From positions 184,877 to 248,876 of the forward strand of contig NZ_JAESWB010000371.1 in assembly GCF_016765675.1 (NCBI RefSeq): 64,000 nt of DNA. Reading direction: 5' to 3'. Source of the stretch: Neobacillus paridis (GTDB lineage Bacteria; Bacillota; Bacilli; Bacillales; Cytobacillaceae). Under the pieces are notes generated by a model, which did not search any database, was not told where the DNA came from, and worked only from the letters and a program-made list of their open reading frames with translations. This document shows positions 16,560-24,549 of the stretch, piece by piece. Position 1 is the first letter of the stretch, and every line of letters starts with the position of its first letter. The position numbers and the translations under genes were made by a program.

Positions 16560-16718
16560 GGTGCCTGACACCACTCGTGGACATTTGTCCGTATGGGATG
16601 GACACTTTGGCAAAAAATGTGTCCATCTCCAGTGGACAAAATGGCGTTTTTGTCTTTTTGTGGTGCCTGACACCACTATTGTTGACACCACTATTGTAAC
16701 GCACCACTATTGACACGA
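16560..16718. repeat. Structured repeat-rich intergenic region
   Basis: GGTGCCTGACACCACT occurs twice (16560-16575 and 16662-16677). The 15-mer TGACACCACTATTGT is perfectly tandem (16668-16682 and 16683-16697), with a partial third copy at 16702-16712. Between them, ATGGACAC (16598-16605) and GTGTCCAT (16619-16626) form a perfect 8-bp inverted repeat, with further GGACA/TGTCC elements nearby. It separates the 3' ends of the cotF-like gene and comFC and may act in part as a terminator. Confidence 0.65.
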
Positions 16719-17435
16719 TTATCGGGCAAGCGTTACCGATTGGATGCTTTGGGCTCCTGCTTGTTTGAGCAGTTTTGCTGCGTGCCTTACGGTTGAGCCG
16801 GTGGTGTAGACATCATCGATGAGAAGAATCTTTTTATCTTGGATATCTGCTTCGGGGATGAGCTTGAATACTTGGGGATGGTGGATCCGTTCTAATCTTG
16901 ACTTTTTTGATTGTTTCTCTGAATGGATGCGGGTGAGGATTTCCGAAGAAGGCAGACCCGCTTCCACCAACAGTGCAGACGCTTGATTAAAGCCGCGCTC
17001 ATACAGCCTTACTTCGCTTAAAGGTATCGGGACAAATAAATCAGCTTCCAGGTTCTTTATGACCTCCTTTAAATAAGCAGCAAACACTCTGGCAAGTGCA
17101 TAATCGCCGCGAAATTTATACTTAGCAATCACTTCTTTTACAAACTCATTGTAAAGAAATAACGAGTAGTTTTTTGTCAAAAACCCCTGCCATTGCCCAT
17201 CCTCCTCCCAACGGAAACAATCGTGACAGAGATCGCCATCGCGAAATTTCTCTTCAACCAAACATAATGGGCGGCCACAGATTCGGCATGTTTCCCCGGA
17301 GATTTTCTCCAGCTTCCCTTTACATTCGGTGCAAATCAGCCGTTCTTTTTCTACTGAAAAAATTGCTCTCCAGCCAATCTCCGGCATCATCCGCTGATGA
17401 CAAATCAGACAATAATTTTCTGGAAAAAGAACCAT
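16719..17435 (-). CDS. comFC: Competence protein ComFC (phosphoribosyltransferase fold)
   Basis: ComFC works with the ComFA ATPase in moving single-stranded DNA into the cell during transformation. The 238-residue protein has four Cys pairs near the N-terminus (CLICHQ, CTEC, CRICGRPLC, CHDC) that would bind zinc. A type I phosphoribosyltransferase domain follows, with the PRPP-binding loop ILLIDDVYTTGSTV at about residues 204-217. AAGGGGATA precedes ATG 17435. It lies 66 bp behind comFA in the same direction. comFB, present between them in B. subtilis, is missing. Confidence 0.92.
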   Translation of the reverse strand: MVLFPENYCLICHQRMMPEIGWRAIFSVEKERLICTECKGKLEKISGETCRICGRPLCLVEEKFRDGDLCHDCFRWEEDGQWQGFLTKNYSLFLYNEFVKEVIAKYKFRGDYALARVFAAYLKEVIKNLEADLFVPIPLSEVRLYERGFNQASALLVEAGLPSSEILTRIHSEKQSKKSRLERIHHPQVFKLIPEADIQDKKILLIDDVYTTGSTVRHAAKLLKQAGAQSIQSVTLAR

Positions 17436-17476
17436 TTGAAATATCCCCTTTCTTACAGGTGTATTAGTCTTAGAAT

Positions 17477-17497
17477 CCCACTGGCTTTAGCCGTGGG
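17477..17497. mobile_element. IS200/IS605-like end hairpin remnant
   Basis: CCCAC-T-GGC-TTTA-GCC-GTGGG forms a hairpin with one bulged T, in the context GAATCCCAC...GTGGGAGTGTTA. This is the form of the right-end hairpin of many IS200/IS605 (TnpB) elements. It lies exactly between comFA and comFC where comFB would be. No tnpA or tnpB is present. It may alternatively act as a weak comFA terminator, although no T run follows. Confidence 0.45.
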
Positions 17498-17501
17498 AGT
17501 G

Positions 17502-18992
17502 TTACAGATCAATCAACTTGCGCTTAACACCTTCTTTGTTCATGGATACAATTTGCCGCTGCGCACTTACCATTGCCTCAGTTTTTCCATAGTGGAAAAA
17601 GGTCACCACCCCATCAGGGAAGTCCTTACTCCTGCCGGCTCGACCAGCGATTTGTACCAGGGCACTTTCGCTAAAAATGTCATCCTCCGCTCCGACAACC
17701 GCAACATCGATATTAGGGAAAGTAACGCCCCGCTCGAGAATCGTAGTCGTCAGCAGCAACGCGATTTCCTTGGAGCGCATTCTTAATACTTTTTCTTTCC
17801 GTTCAGGATCTTCGGCATGAACTGCTTCAATATTGGGGACAAACTTTCTTAGAATGTGGAGGGCTTTTTCCATTAGCGGAATATGTGGAAAAAAGACTAG
17901 CGCCTGTTTGCCGACCTCCAGCCGTTTTTGAATCCATTTGAGTAGATTTGTCGGGAGTTTATTTTGCTGAAGCTGCTTTTGCCAATTTCCGCACCAGACG
18001 AATTCAGGGACAGGCAGAGGATGGCGATGGAACCTAGCGGGGATGACGGTAAATGCTCTTTTTCCGGAAAGGCATTCCTTTTGCCATTTGACATTCGGGG
18101 TAGCCGTTAAGTAAACAATCGCCGACTCCGGTTTGCGTGCCTGAACCGCTGCATATTGAAGCGATTCCTCCACTGTATAAGGAAAGGCATCAACCTCATC
18201 TAAAATGAGCGCATCAAAGGCATGATAAAAACGCAGCAGCTGGTGGGTAGTTGCGATCGTCAGCGGGGCGTACGTATGGCGGTCCTGGCTGCCACCATAA
18301 AGTGAAGCAACCTCTATCTTCGGAAATGCTGCTCTTATCCGGGGAGTAAGTTCAAGCACGACATCTGTTCTTGGGGTTGCAATACAAATTCTTTTGCCGG
18401 CTGCAATCCCGGCCTCAATCCCGGCAAACAGCACCTCTGTCTTCCCCGCTCCGCAAACTGCCCAAATTAACCACTCTTTCTCTTGCAATATCGCTTCAGT
18501 CACTCGATTGGAGGCTTCCAATTGACCTTCGGAAAGTGCCCCTTGCCAATCCAATATATTTTGTGGTGAGCCGGTGTCAGGAACCGGGCCATTCCAGCCA
18601 ATTAACGGTGTACATTCACTGATTCGCCCCATCATCAGACAATGCCGGCAATAGCGGCAGGTTTCACCACAGCGGGCACATGGGAAAGTCGCGAACCAGT
18701 GTGGCTCCTGATTGCCGCACCTGGCACATAACAGCTTTTTCCCGTCGTATTCAATTCCTTTGCGGCAGGTTATGTATCCATTGTCATAATGGGCTTGGAT
18801 TTCTGCAAGCGAGAACGGGAGATCATCTAATAGGAGTTGTTTTCCGGTTAAGAATAGCTGGAGTTTGGGGTCGAATGGAAAATTGGGATTTAGCGGAGGC
18901 TGAGGGATATCCGGGATTTCCGAAATGCGCTGAGAGTCTTTTGAAAAACTTTTCTGGAACGTCAGCCTTCCATCTTTTAGGAGAAAACGCAT
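17502..18992 (-). CDS. comFA: ATP-dependent DNA uptake helicase ComFA
   Basis: ComFA is a DEAD/DEAH-like ATPase on the inner face of the membrane that helps pull transforming DNA in. From ATG 18992 (AGAGGTG 7 bp upstream) the protein has about 496 residues. The longer frame to 19052 lacks a ribosome-binding site. An N-terminal zinc region holds Cys pairs (CARCGNQ, CARCGETCRYCRHC). Motif I is VCGAGKTEV, motif II DEVD in ILDEVDAFPY, motif III LTATP and motif VI QIAGRAGRS. All motifs are intact. It is the first gene of a comFA-comFC unit downstream of the degV terminator. Confidence 0.94.
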   Translation of the reverse strand: MRFLLKDGRLTFQKSFSKDSQRISEIPDIPQPPLNPNFPFDPKLQLFLTGKQLLLDDLPFSLAEIQAHYDNGYITCRKGIEYDGKKLLCARCGNQEPHWFATFPCARCGETCRYCRHCLMMGRISECTPLIGWNGPVPDTGSPQNILDWQGALSEGQLEASNRVTEAILQEKEWLIWAVCGAGKTEVLFAGIEAGIAAGKRICIATPRTDVVLELTPRIRAAFPKIEVASLYGGSQDRHTYAPLTIATTHQLLRFYHAFDALILDEVDAFPYTVEESLQYAAVQARKPESAIVYLTATPNVKWQKECLSGKRAFTVIPARFHRHPLPVPEFVWCGNWQKQLQQNKLPTNLLKWIQKRLEVGKQALVFFPHIPLMEKALHILRKFVPNIEAVHAEDPERKEKVLRMRSKEIALLLTTTILERGVTFPNIDVAVVGAEDDIFSESALVQIAGRAGRSKDFPDGVVTFFHYGKTEAMVSAQRQIVSMNKEGVKRKLIDL

Positions 18993-19114
18993 AGCGGCAC
19001 CTCTTTTGGAATAATTTAAATACCTTTGGATTGCTTTGACATAGAATGTCAAAATCCCTCCCCAAGAGTGAATGATATTGTTAAATTTGTTTGAACTTTA
19101 ACGATTAAGAAAAA

Positions 19115-19138
19115 CCATTCCAGCCAAGACCGGAATGG
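19115..19138 (-). terminator. degV terminator
   Basis: Arms CCATTCC and GGAATGG with a 10-nt loop, followed on the minus strand by TTTTTC. Confidence 0.8.
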
Positions 19139-19158
19139 CAGCAAATTTTATTGCAGTT

Positions 19159-19998
19159 TTATTTCTTCATCCACCCCATCCCCATCGAGCCTTCGCCAAG
19201 GTGGGTACCGATGACTGCGCCGAAATAGCTAATCGAGAATTCAACGTTGGGGTACATGGCAGCCAGCTCATCACGCCATTCCAGTGCTTCTTGTTCACGG
19301 TTAGCGTGAATGATCACGGCGCGATATTGCCCGCCTTTAGCAGCGTCTTCCCCCAACAAATCGGCAATTCGCTTTAAAGCCTTTTTCCGTGTTCGAATTT
19401 TTTCAAACGGAACGATGACCTTATTTTCAAAATGCAGCAGCGGTTTTACCTGTAACAAACTTCCAAAGAAAGCTGCAGCTCCCGACAGACGGCCGCCGCG
19501 CTGCAGGTGTGATAAATCATCTACCATAAAATAAGCACGTGCTGTTGCTTTCAATTCCTCCAAGCGGGCGATAATCACCTCAGGGTCCTCGCCCCGTTCA
19601 GCCCATTCCGCAGCTTCTAAAGCATAAAAACCTTGAACCATGCAGCTAATTTCAGAGTCAAACGCATATACCTTTATCCCTTCCACCATCGTACCTGCTG
19701 TAATTGCCCCTTGGTATGTGCCACTAATACCGCTGGACAGGTGGACGCTGATAACTGCGTCGTAATCTTCAGCTAAATTCTCAAATAACTCGACAAATTG
19801 GCCAATTGGCGGTTGTGATGTAGTAGGCAGTTCCTTCGTCTTGACCTCTTCATAGAACTGGTCCCAGGTGATATCGATTTCTTCTTGATAGACCTCATCC
19901 CCAAAAATTACATTCAACGGGATCATATGTATATTCGCTTTTTTTCGCATTTCCTTTGGAATGTACGCGGTACTATCGGTTACTACTGCCGTTTTCAT
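19159..19998 (-). CDS. degV: DegV family fatty-acid-binding protein
   Basis: DegV/FakB proteins hold a fatty acid and present it to a fatty acid kinase. The 279-residue protein has the two-domain DegV fold: the N-terminal TDSTAYIP strand-loop, the TSQPPIGQF and SSGISGTYQGA ligand-site segments, and LQRGGRLSGAAAFFG in the second domain. Length is ordinary. In B. subtilis degV lies directly behind degU. Here an 8-kb amine-oxidation island separates them, so degV must have its own promoter in 19999-20102. Confidence 0.93.
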   Translation of the reverse strand: MKTAVVTDSTAYIPKEMRKKANIHMIPLNVIFGDEVYQEEIDITWDQFYEEVKTKELPTTSQPPIGQFVELFENLAEDYDAVISVHLSSGISGTYQGAITAGTMVEGIKVYAFDSEISCMVQGFYALEAAEWAERGEDPEVIIARLEELKATARAYFMVDDLSHLQRGGRLSGAAAFFGSLLQVKPLLHFENKVIVPFEKIRTRKKALKRIADLLGEDAAKGGQYRAVIIHANREQEALEWRDELAAMYPNVEFSISYFGAVIGTHLGEGSMGMGWMKK

Positions 19999-20102
19999 AT
20001 CGCAACCATCCTTATCTTTTTCTACTAACTATCTACATAGTTAATATTTTATCCGAAAAGGAGAGAAATTGCATTAATTAACGCGAAAACAGTTAATAAC
20101 TA

Positions 20103-20151
20103 AAAAGAGGTTGATTCAAAGACAGCTGCTATCTTTAAACCAACCTCTTTT
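20103..20151 (-). terminator. Terminator of the N-demethylase operon
   Basis: Long imperfect stem: AAAAGAGGTTG and CAACCTCTTTT arms continue inward through GATTCAAAGA/TCTTTAAAC. The minus strand ends in a T run. It lies 12 bp past the aldehyde dehydrogenase stop. Confidence 0.85.
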
Positions 20152-20162
20152 CTCATTCCTTA

Positions 20163-21656
20163 TTATTTGTTTGAAAACCAGCCTGTTGGTCCTACCGCCA
20201 GATTGATGTTAATTTGTTTTACTTCTTGGAACTCATCCAGCCCAAAGGTTCCAAGACTTGAACCTATACCACTTTGTTTATATCCATGCCATGGTGCTTC
20301 ATTATAGGTTGGGCCATACGTATTAATCCAAGTAATACCAGCCCGTACTTCCTTTATTACCCGCATTGCTTTGGCACCATCTGATGTGAATACACCACCT
20401 GCAAGGCCATAGATCGTGTCATTTGCCAGTTTAATGGCTTCTTCCTCATCTTTGAATTTTTGAATCACGGCAACAGGCCCAAAGATTTCTTCTCTTACAA
20501 TCCGCATCTCCGGAGTTACATCAATGAACACAGTTGGTTCAACAAAAAATCCTTTGTCTAACCCATTTTTCGTCAGACGGTTACCGCCGCAAGCGAGCGT
20601 AGCACCTTCTTGTTTACCGATTTCAATATATTCTAAAATGGTATTCAATTGTGCTTCACTAACAATGGCCCCCATTTCAGAGCCTTCTTCTAATCCTGGT
20701 CCCACTTTGATATTTTTAGCGCGTCTGACGAACTCCTCAACAAATTGATCATAAATGCTGTCTTCGACAATAATTCGGCTTCCAGCAGAACATACTTGAC
20801 CGGAACCAAAGAAAATACCAACTAAGGCATTATCAACAGCAGCTTCGAAATCGGCATCGGCAAAAATAATATTTGGTGACTTGCCACCCAGTTCAAGCGA
20901 GATTTTTTTCAAATTGCCTGCAGCATTGCGCATAATGCTTCTACCAACCTCAGTGCTTCCGGTAAATGAAACCATATCGACATCTGGGCTGGCCGCTATT
21001 ACCTCACCAATTACAGAACCTTTTCCTAATACTAGATTCACGACACCTTTTGGAACCCCAACCTCTTCAATGATTTCAACCAGTTTCGTCGCTGTTACTG
21101 GAGTTACCTCAGCAGGCTTATAGACAATAGTATTTCCAGCTGCTAATGCCGGAGCAAATTTCCACACACTCATTAAGAATGGAAAGTTCCATGGTACAAT
21201 TAGTCCTGTAACCCCAATTGGTTCACGAATAACCATTGCTTGTACCGGATCGGCAACATGGTACGTTTCTCCATCCGGAGTTCTAATCAGACCTGCATAA
21301 TAGCGGAAACAAGATGCAGCATCATGGATATCAATATCAGCCTCCGCTTTAATTTTTCCATTATCTTTTACTTCAAGTTCTACTAGCTCATCATGTTTTT
21401 CATCGATTTTATCGGCAATTTTCAGGAGGTATTCCGCACGTTCTTGTGCACTGATCTTAGACCAAATACCGCTATTAAAAGCTTCCTTTGCCGCTTTAAT
21501 GGCTTCCTCCGTTTCTTCAACGGTTGCTCTGGGAGCGATCGCAATTAATTCACCATTTGCCGGGTTCATCACCTTATTGGTATCTTGATTGCTGGAAAGC
21601 CGCCATTCCCCATTAATATACATTTTTAATTCGATTACTTGAGTGGTTGTTGTCAT
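20163..21656 (-). CDS. NAD(P)-dependent aldehyde dehydrogenase
   Basis: The 497-residue enzyme is a standard ALDH: cofactor-binding VPWNFPFLMSVWKFAPALA, FTGSTEVGR, the catalytic Glu in SLELGGKSPN and the catalytic Cys in GSGQVCSAGSRI, with EEIFGPVAV in the last third. The pattern is that of betaine/amino-aldehyde dehydrogenases. As the last gene of the sigma-54-driven operon it probably oxidises the aldehyde released by oxidative N-dealkylation. That would be formaldehyde if a methyl group is removed, or a larger aldehyde if the C-N bond is cut on the other side. GGAGGCGA precedes ATG 21656. The exact substrate cannot be read from sequence. Confidence 0.93.
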   Translation of the reverse strand: MTTTTQVIELKMYINGEWRLSSNQDTNKVMNPANGELIAIAPRATVEETEEAIKAAKEAFNSGIWSKISAQERAEYLLKIADKIDEKHDELVELEVKDNGKIKAEADIDIHDAASCFRYYAGLIRTPDGETYHVADPVQAMVIREPIGVTGLIVPWNFPFLMSVWKFAPALAAGNTIVYKPAEVTPVTATKLVEIIEEVGVPKGVVNLVLGKGSVIGEVIAASPDVDMVSFTGSTEVGRSIMRNAAGNLKKISLELGGKSPNIIFADADFEAAVDNALVGIFFGSGQVCSAGSRIIVEDSIYDQFVEEFVRRAKNIKVGPGLEEGSEMGAIVSEAQLNTILEYIEIGKQEGATLACGGNRLTKNGLDKGFFVEPTVFIDVTPEMRIVREEIFGPVAVIQKFKDEEEAIKLANDTIYGLAGGVFTSDGAKAMRVIKEVRAGITWINTYGPTYNEAPWHGYKQSGIGSSLGTFGLDEFQEVKQININLAVGPTGWFSNK

Positions 21657-21710
21657 AACTATCGCCTCCTATTATATTAAATAGCTCTTTTAGAGCGTGG
21701 AACAATTGGT

Positions 21711-22685
21711 TTACAGTTCCAGAACAAGCTCTTTTTCGGATTCTTTGGCTCTGGAGCAACAAGTTAAAATAACTTTCTTTGAACCTCTTTCACCATCTTT
21801 GTAGAAGTGATCACGATGATCCACTTCTCCTTCCATCACCTGCACTTCGCAGCTCCCACATCCGCCTACTTTACAAGAATGGGGAGCCTGAACCCCAGCC
21901 TTTAATAGCGCTTCTAATAACGTTTCTTCTTCAGAAACTGCCACTTTCTTATTGCTGTTCGTCAGTTTTACAACAAAAGGATTTTTTGGCCCTTTATCAG
22001 CAACAGCAAATAATTCAAAATGAATGGCGTAGCTTGGGTAACCATAGCTTTCAGCGGCTTCTCTAAACTCTTTTACCATTGAAGCGGGTCCACAGAAATA
22101 GACATGTGAGCCAATTCGATGTTCAGCCATTGTAACAGGTGTCATTTTTTTCGGAATCTCTGTTCTAGAAAAATAGAAATGACATTTTCCAGGATATTTT
22201 GCCATCAAATAATCATAAAACGCGCAATCCTCTTTTGTTCTTGCCGCATAATGCAATTCGAACGATTTACCTTCAGCTGTTAAATCTTCCATCATCGTCA
22301 TAAATGGAGTAATCCCGATTCCGGCGGCATAAAACACGTGATGTTTCGCTGCTTTAAAAGCCAGTGGGAAATGGTTTTTTGGCCAACTGATTTCTAACCG
22401 ATCTCCCACTTTAATTTCATCATGCCAATAAACAGAGCCACCTCTTGAATGGTCGTCTTTCCGAATAGCAATCGCATATTGGGTACGGTCGGTTGGATGA
22501 CTAACAAGTGAGTAGTTCCTTTCAATGGTCTCAGCGCCATTTTTTACATAAGTGGCAATATGGGATCCCCCGGTAAAGGCAGGCAGTAATTCTCGATCAA
22601 CCGGATACAAGTGGAAGCGCTTTATATATTTTGTTTCCTGGACTATTTTTCCTACGTATACTTCAATCTTTCCGAATGCTTTCAT
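21711..22685 (-). CDS. PDR-type flavin/[2Fe-2S] reductase of the N-demethylase system
   Basis: The protein has three modules. A flavin domain carries RNYSLVSH (near residues 55-65). An NAD-binding domain has GIGITPFMT and FCGPASM. A C-terminal plant-type ferredoxin domain has SCKVGGCGSC (Cx4Cx2C) and a final Cys in LTCC. It passes electrons from NAD(P)H to an oxygenase. It sits between the DmmA-like protein and the aldehyde dehydrogenase, so its partner is probably the DUF3445 oxygenase subunit. Two starts are possible: ATG 22685 (GGGAGTG 6-7 bp upstream) or ATG 22700 (AAGGA 8 bp upstream). I prefer the former. The downstream gap to the dehydrogenase is 54 bp. Confidence 0.9.
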   Translation of the reverse strand: MKAFGKIEVYVGKIVQETKYIKRFHLYPVDRELLPAFTGGSHIATYVKNGAETIERNYSLVSHPTDRTQYAIAIRKDDHSRGGSVYWHDEIKVGDRLEISWPKNHFPLAFKAAKHHVFYAAGIGITPFMTMMEDLTAEGKSFELHYAARTKEDCAFYDYLMAKYPGKCHFYFSRTEIPKKMTPVTMAEHRIGSHVYFCGPASMVKEFREAAESYGYPSYAIHFELFAVADKGPKNPFVVKLTNSNKKVAVSEEETLLEALLKAGVQAPHSCKVGGCGSCEVQVMEGEVDHRDHFYKDGERGSKKVILTCCSRAKESEKELVLEL

Positions 22686-22715
22686 CAAAATCACTCCCAT
22701 CGTTATGTCCTTCAG

Positions 22716-23234
22716 TTAATTTGTAGTTGCAAAAGCAGGGTTGTAAGGATAGCCAATATATCCTTTGCGCTCTCTTGAGAAGAAAGGGCCAATTTCCAGA
22801 CTGATTTGGCAATGGTCGCAGACAATATCCGTTTCTTCTGCCGCTGCTTCTTGCAAATGATAGCATTTTAAACAATAAACATAACGTTTCTTCTTGCCAG
22901 AAATTAGTGTCTGAATTTCACCTTCTGAAAAGCCAGCCTCAATGGCCGCTGCAAAAATAGATACAGCATCCTCCCATTTAGCTGAAATATAAAGTTGCGT
23001 CCCCATTTTTTGCTGATCTAATATTTCATTAACATGGCTCAGTTGTGTTTCATCATTAAACTCAATGAGCTCATATTCTGTTTGACCATTTATTTCGTCA
23101 ATCAATTGTTGGATGGCGTCTGCTTCTTTTGGTTCAGCAGAAATAATCAGTATTTTTCTGCAATCCTGTCTTACCGTAAATTTTTCTACAATGGTTACCG
23201 ATTTATCAAATAATACCGGGTTGCTATATACCAT
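22716..23234 (-). CDS. DmmA-like subunit with C-terminal zinc ribbon
   Basis: The 172-residue protein (ATG 23234 with GGAGGT 8 bp upstream) has an alpha/beta N-terminal part (ILIISAEPKEADAIQQLI). Its C-terminal metal site is built of CLKC and CDHC, followed by LEIGPFFSRERKGYIGYPY. This tail matches what I recall of the DmmA subunit of dimethylamine monooxygenase. In that system it is required with the DUF3445 heme subunit and a reductase, but its precise role is unclear. Position between the DUF3445 gene (26-bp gap) and the reductase supports this. The assignment is by pattern and neighbourhood, not by alignment. Confidence 0.7.
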   Translation of the reverse strand: MVYSNPVLFDKSVTIVEKFTVRQDCRKILIISAEPKEADAIQQLIDEINGQTEYELIEFNDETQLSHVNEILDQQKMGTQLYISAKWEDAVSIFAAAIEAGFSEGEIQTLISGKKKRYVYCLKCYHLQEAAAEETDIVCDHCQISLEIGPFFSRERKGYIGYPYNPAFATTN

Positions 23235-23260
23235 TCTCGATACCTCCAATCTTTAAGGCT

Positions 23261-24247
23261 TTAGTTCGTTTGGAACTCTATTTTTTCGACTAAGTTTTTT
23301 AAATATTCCACTGTAGGCTCAATAAACGGGCTAAACCCTTTATATTCAGCCATTGGCTTTGGAATATCTGAAAGAATTGAGTAGGTTTGATTCAGCCATT
23401 CTGGCCTTAATACTAAATCTTTCATTGCCAGGAACTGCGTATTTAACACGAACAAAATCGCATTACTTCTTGGCATCCGATAGAAAAATTGTTCTTCTAC
23501 ACGCAGTCTGACGAGATCGCCGGCATTTTCAGGAGTGACCAAAAAGCGTGTTGGACCCCAAGTATCAAAGGTTTCATAGTTTACATCCCAACGATTCGCC
23601 ATCAAGTTCCAGTTAATTCTCGTCCAAGGTTCACCAGGTAAAACATTGCGGATTAAGAAATTACGGACTCTTTCAGCCAGCGGTACACCCGTACGTGACA
23701 CAAACGGCACCGGTGCGTGAATTTCGTCAAAGGTCATTCCTTTATTCCAGTGAGGTGAGAATAACGCGGCATAAGATTCTTGGGCGACTTCCAAATATAG
23801 ATTATCATCTCTGTGAACCATTAAAACGAAGTCCGTGGTAAAGTGACGGCCAATTAAATCAAGCGGCTCAAGCTCGATACTGGATGCATCTCCAAAAATA
23901 AACGATTCCGTTTCATTTAAGATGTAGTTATGGAAAGTCCAATGATTACCGTTCTTTTCTACCTGAAAGTGCTCCGGATAGCGATCAACCGCCATTTCAA
24001 TCAGCATTTCTACTACTTCCCATTGCATTGCCATCGTATGTGGATAGGATTGGAATCTTACTGCAGGCTGTTCTTTCAGTAATTCTCTTTTTCTTTTGAT
24101 TTGTTTTTCATATTCTGGTGTGATGACAACACAATTTGTATGATCCTTTTCAAGTTTTCTTAAGTCGTTGGAATACCGATAGTTAGAACCTTCTTTAATA
24201 TTATGAAAAGGGTAGGGAAATAGATCGAGATTAGTAGATTCGTACAC
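23261..24247 (-). CDS. DUF3445 heme-dependent oxidative N-demethylase alpha subunit-like
   Basis: This 328-residue protein has the DUF3445/HODM alpha-subunit pattern: an N-terminal YPFHN...NYRY stretch, PHTMAMQWEVVEMLIEM, and a middle block with DLIGRHFTTDFVLMVH. A third block reads NWNLMANRWDVNYE, with RVEEQFFYRMPRS further on. Known members bind heme b and hydroxylate secondary amines such as dimethylamine, releasing formaldehyde. Here it is the first gene of an operon with a DmmA-like subunit, reductase and aldehyde dehydrogenase, behind a sigma-54 promoter. The start is GTG 24247 with AAAGGAGG 7 bp upstream. Such systems are best known in proteobacteria. The linked permease suggests an amino-acid-like or amine substrate rather than proven dimethylamine. 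Confidence 0.82.
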   Translation of the reverse strand: MYESTNLDLFPYPFHNIKEGSNYRYSNDLRKLEKDHTNCVVITPEYEKQIKRKRELLKEQPAVRFQSYPHTMAMQWEVVEMLIEMAVDRYPEHFQVEKNGNHWTFHNYILNETESFIFGDASSIELEPLDLIGRHFTTDFVLMVHRDDNLYLEVAQESYAALFSPHWNKGMTFDEIHAPVPFVSRTGVPLAERVRNFLIRNVLPGEPWTRINWNLMANRWDVNYETFDTWGPTRFLVTPENAGDLVRLRVEEQFFYRMPRSNAILFVLNTQFLAMKDLVLRPEWLNQTYSILSDIPKPMAEYKGFSPFIEPTVEYLKNLVEKIEFQTN

Positions 24248-24331
24248 ACTAAATTCCTCCTTTGATTTTGAATCATAATATAATTTTTTGGATAAATAAT
24301 CAGAAAATTATATTATTTACTTCACTAGTAA

Positions 24332-24347
24332 TGCAATAACTGTGCCA
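24332..24347 (-). promoter_or_regulatory. Sigma-54 (-24/-12) promoter of the N-demethylase operon
   Basis: On the minus strand TGGCACAGTTATTGCA is a full match to TGGCAC-N5-TTGCA. The first gene starts 85 bp downstream. Confidence 0.9.
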
Positions 24348-24419
24348 ATTTTAAAATATGGATTTCCTAAGTTTTTATACCTTTGCAATATTGTTAAAAT
24401 TTCATTTACAAAATATCCA

Positions 24420-24431
24420 TTCAATATTGAA
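24420..24431. promoter_or_regulatory. TTCA-N4-TGAA palindrome, activator site 1
   Basis: TTCAATATTGAA lies about 75 bp upstream of the -24 element of the N-demethylase operon, a usual distance for an enhancer site. Confidence 0.55.
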
Positions 24432-24465
24432 ATCCTTACCATATCCATTTCCTATATTCCACAAA

Positions 24466-24496
24466 TTCATATTTGAAACTTCGATTCAAATATGAA
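24466..24496. promoter_or_regulatory. Paired TTCA-N4-TGAA palindromes, activator sites 2 and 3
   Basis: TTCATATTTGAA (24466-24477) and TTCAAATATGAA (24485-24496) are exact reverse complements around a 7-bp centre, so together they form a 12-bp-arm dyad. They lie between the divergent operon and the activator gene, and could regulate both. Confidence 0.6.
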
Positions 24497-24549
24497 ATAA
24501 TTTATTTGGAATAGTAGAAAAATTCAAACTACTGAAAAGGAAGTGTTCG

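Larger units (their letters stand above)
24248..24549. other. Divergent control region of operon and activator
   Basis: These 302 bp contain the sigma-54 promoter and three palindromes listed separately, plus an AAGGAAG ribosome-binding site for the activator at about 24538. No other gene is visible. Confidence 0.7.
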
